NCBI GenBank assembly: GCA_024278035.1
Contig: JAJRUA010000035.1
Location: forward strand, 1-7,119
Direction of reading: 5' to 3'
Length of the DNA: 7,119 nt
Source: Planctomycetota bacterium
GTDB taxonomy: Bacteria > Planctomycetota > Planctomycetia > Pirellulales > Lacipirellulaceae
Shown: one piece after another, positions 5,700-7,119 of the stretch
Layout of the letters: each line of letters opens with the position of its first letter
Numbering within the stretch: the stretch's first letter is position 1
Translations under genes and position numbers: made by a program
Notes under the pieces: model-generated
Told to the model about the DNA's origin: nothing
Database searches by the model: none
Seen by the model: only the letters and a program-made list of their open reading frames with translations

Positions 5700-6764
5700 A
5701 TGTCCACGATCTTCTACAGCGTGATGGGTGAAGGCCGGGGCCATGCGGCCCGAGCGCGGGCGATGATTGAGCACCTGCGTGATCGGCATCGCATCGTACT
5801 TTTTACTTCGCATGATGCCCTAGCGTTCCTTAGCCAACAGTATGCGAAGGATCCGGACATCGCGATCCATGAGATTCCCGGCCTCAAGTTCCATTACTCG
5901 GGCGATCAACTCGATAACGGCAAGACACTACGCGAAGGGCTTGCTTTTTGGGCCATGGCCAGCCATTACGCCCGGCAGTTGGACGAACACTTTGACCGAG
6001 AGAAACCCGATCTCCTGGTTTGTGATTTCGAGCCGCTCGCTCCGCGCGCTGCTCGGCACCATGGCGTGCCGGTGCTGAGCCTCGATCACCAACACTTTAT
6101 GTCGACCTACGATCTTTCGTCGTTGCCAACTCGCCTGCAGCGTTGGGCCGGTTCGATGAGTTGGTCCATTTGGGCTTTTGATATTGGAGAGAAAAAAACC
6201 GTCGTTTCGGCCTTCTACAAACCACCTTTGCGAACTGGGCAGGAAGACGTCGTGCAGGTCGGCCCCTTGCTTCGCCCCGCACTGTGTGAGCGAACGCCAG
6301 AGGTCGGGCCTCACTTGCTCTCGTATCTCCGCCGAGCGACACCGCCGGGGGTCGTTGATTTACTGGCCGAACAACCTCTGCCGGTAAAACTCTATGGTCT
6401 GGGCCAGCAGGAACCACGCGGTTCGGTCACCTTTTGCAAAATCAACGAAGCGACCTTCCTCGATGATCTGGCCTCGTGCGATGCCGTCATCGCTGCCGCT
6501 GGCAATCAGTTGCTCGGCGAAGCGTTGCACTTCGGCAAGCCTTTCTTCGCCCTGCCCGAGTACAACCACCATGAACAGTGCATCAACGCCTGTTTTCTTG
6601 AACAACTGGGCGGCGGCGCGCAGCAGTACGTGGAGCAAGTCACCTCAGAAGAAATCGCAGGATTCCTTGAATACCGAGAAACGTACCGACAAAACCTTGC
6701 CGACTCCGAAGAAACCTACGATGGCACCGCTGATGCCGCCGCAGCGATTGAAGCAATGCTGTAA
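5700..6764 (+). CDS. MJ1255/MurG-like glycosyltransferase
   Basis: This 354-residue protein is a GT-B fold glycosyltransferase of the MJ1255/VC2487-like group, related to MurG and UDP-glucuronosyltransferases. The N-terminal glycine-rich loop is GEGRGH (10-15), and CDFEPLAPRAA (108-118) with VLSLDHQH (125-132) are typical acceptor-domain stretches. The C-terminal nucleotide-sugar site is represented by AAAGNQLLGEAL (265-276) and LPEYNHHEQCINA (285-297). The frame also opens from a TTG at 5661, but MSTIFYSVMGEGRGH from the ATG at 5700 is the normal beginning, and the extra residues are low in complexity. It has no signal peptide or membrane span. Lying 42 bases after btaB, it probably acts in the same lipid programme, for instance glycosylating diacylglycerol to a phosphorus-free glycolipid; this is inference. 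Donor and acceptor cannot be read from the sequence, and surface-polysaccharide synthesis remains possible. Confidence 0.88.
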   Translation: MSTIFYSVMGEGRGHAARARAMIEHLRDRHRIVLFTSHDALAFLSQQYAKDPDIAIHEIPGLKFHYSGDQLDNGKTLREGLAFWAMASHYARQLDEHFDREKPDLLVCDFEPLAPRAARHHGVPVLSLDHQHFMSTYDLSSLPTRLQRWAGSMSWSIWAFDIGEKKTVVSAFYKPPLRTGQEDVVQVGPLLRPALCERTPEVGPHLLSYLRRATPPGVVDLLAEQPLPVKLYGLGQQEPRGSVTFCKINEATFLDDLASCDAVIAAAGNQLLGEALHFGKPFFALPEYNHHEQCINACFLEQLGGGAQQYVEQVTSEEIAGFLEYRETYRQNLADSEETYDGTADAAAAIEAML

Positions 6765-6834
6765 AAAACTGAACCACGGACAACACCGATTCCACGGATG
6801 AAGAAATACCCGTGAAATCGGTGGTTCTTTTTTT
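6763..6834. terminator. Bidirectional hairpin terminator with CACGGA repeats
   Basis: An inner stem of 13 pairs with one mismatch joins 6785-6797 (ACCGATTCCACGG) and 6810-6822 (CCGTGAAATCGGT) across a 12-base loop. An outer GAACC/GGTTC stem (6771-6775 with 6823-6827) brackets it. An A6 run (6763-6768) lies on the left and a T7 run (6828-6834) on the right, so either strand could terminate. It overlaps the glycosyltransferase stop codon and should end the bta transcript. The left arm contains CCACGGA twice (6774-6780 and 6792-6798), recalling CACGGAT-type intergenic repeats that I remember from planctomycetes and other bacteria. Confidence 0.75.
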
Positions 6835-6927
6835 CGTAACCGTTCACGGGTAAAATTGGTAAATCGCGGATTTGAGAAAGTTGCTATAGTTCGTAGATGG
6901 CGAGCAAGGACGACATTATCGCGAATT

Positions 6928-7119
6928 TGCGATCGACTACGAAAGTACCTGGATGACGATGGCAAGACGGTTCTTCCGGACGCGTCGGAACCAGCCGATC
7001 TTTGGGCCTCGGATGCTGGCGTTGAACCGACCAACAATCATTCGGAACAACCGATTCGCCATTGCGTAATCGATCGCCGCCCTTTTTGCCAGGAAACATG
7101 GGCCAGGGGACTCGCAGCA
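6928..7119 (+). pseudogene. IS66-type transposase, C-terminal remnant (runs off window)
   Basis: In the frame starting at 6952, the translated stretch ADLWASDAGVEPTNNHSEQ followed by PIRHCVIDRR matches the C-terminal part of IS66-family transposases, where GVEPTNNxAER carries the last catalytic Glu of the DDE triad (Glu codon 7045-7047). After CVIDRR the sequence (CQETWARGLAA) only loosely follows the usual TQGTxGxAG pattern, so some decay or a one-residue shift is likely. The frame is open back to 6802, but residues before about 6928 show no transposase similarity, no plausible start is seen, and the rest of the protein would have to lie where the bta terminator sits. It is therefore a 5'-truncated remnant. 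Its continuation to the right cannot be seen. No terminal repeats are visible. Confidence 0.6.

Overview
The window looks like a chromosomal segment of a planctomycete, probably Pirellulales-like. This is inference: most starts lack a clear Shine-Dalgarno sequence, GC is moderate, hairpin-rich spacers separate the genes, and the TrpD and lipid-gene variants look planctomycetal. No rRNA, tRNA or other marker that would settle the taxonomy is present.

Layout. Positions 1-412 hold no convincing gene but several small palindromes. A nucleoside hydrolase lies on the minus strand (413-1342). A 177-base divergent spacer separates it from trpD on the plus strand (1520-2545), the second enzyme of the tryptophan branch. 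Three copies of a small hairpin element with the core CCAGGATGG surround the nucleoside hydrolase: a mirrored pair just past its stop codon and one copy upstream of its start.

From 2609 to 6764 four plus-strand genes form a coherent lipid set: a calcineurin-type phosphoesterase that looks like the phospholipase C PlcP, then btaA and btaB (betaine lipid DGTS synthesis), then an MJ1255/MurG-type glycosyltransferase. The expected logic is phosphorus saving. PlcP removes the phosphate headgroup from phospholipids, BtaA and BtaB convert the released diacylglycerol into DGTS, and the glycosyltransferase may turn diacylglycerol, or another acceptor, into a glycolipid. A 14-bp perfect inverted repeat and a weak PHO-box-like direct repeat lie in front of btaA. 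A long hairpin flanked by an A-tract and a T-tract ends the set.

The right end (about 6928-7119) holds the C-terminal part of an IS66-type transposase without its N-terminal part, so the lipid locus borders mobile-element debris. The most interesting content is the plcP-btaA-btaB-glycosyltransferase set, followed by the repeated CCAGGATGG hairpin element and a TrpD whose metal-binding acidic residues are altered.
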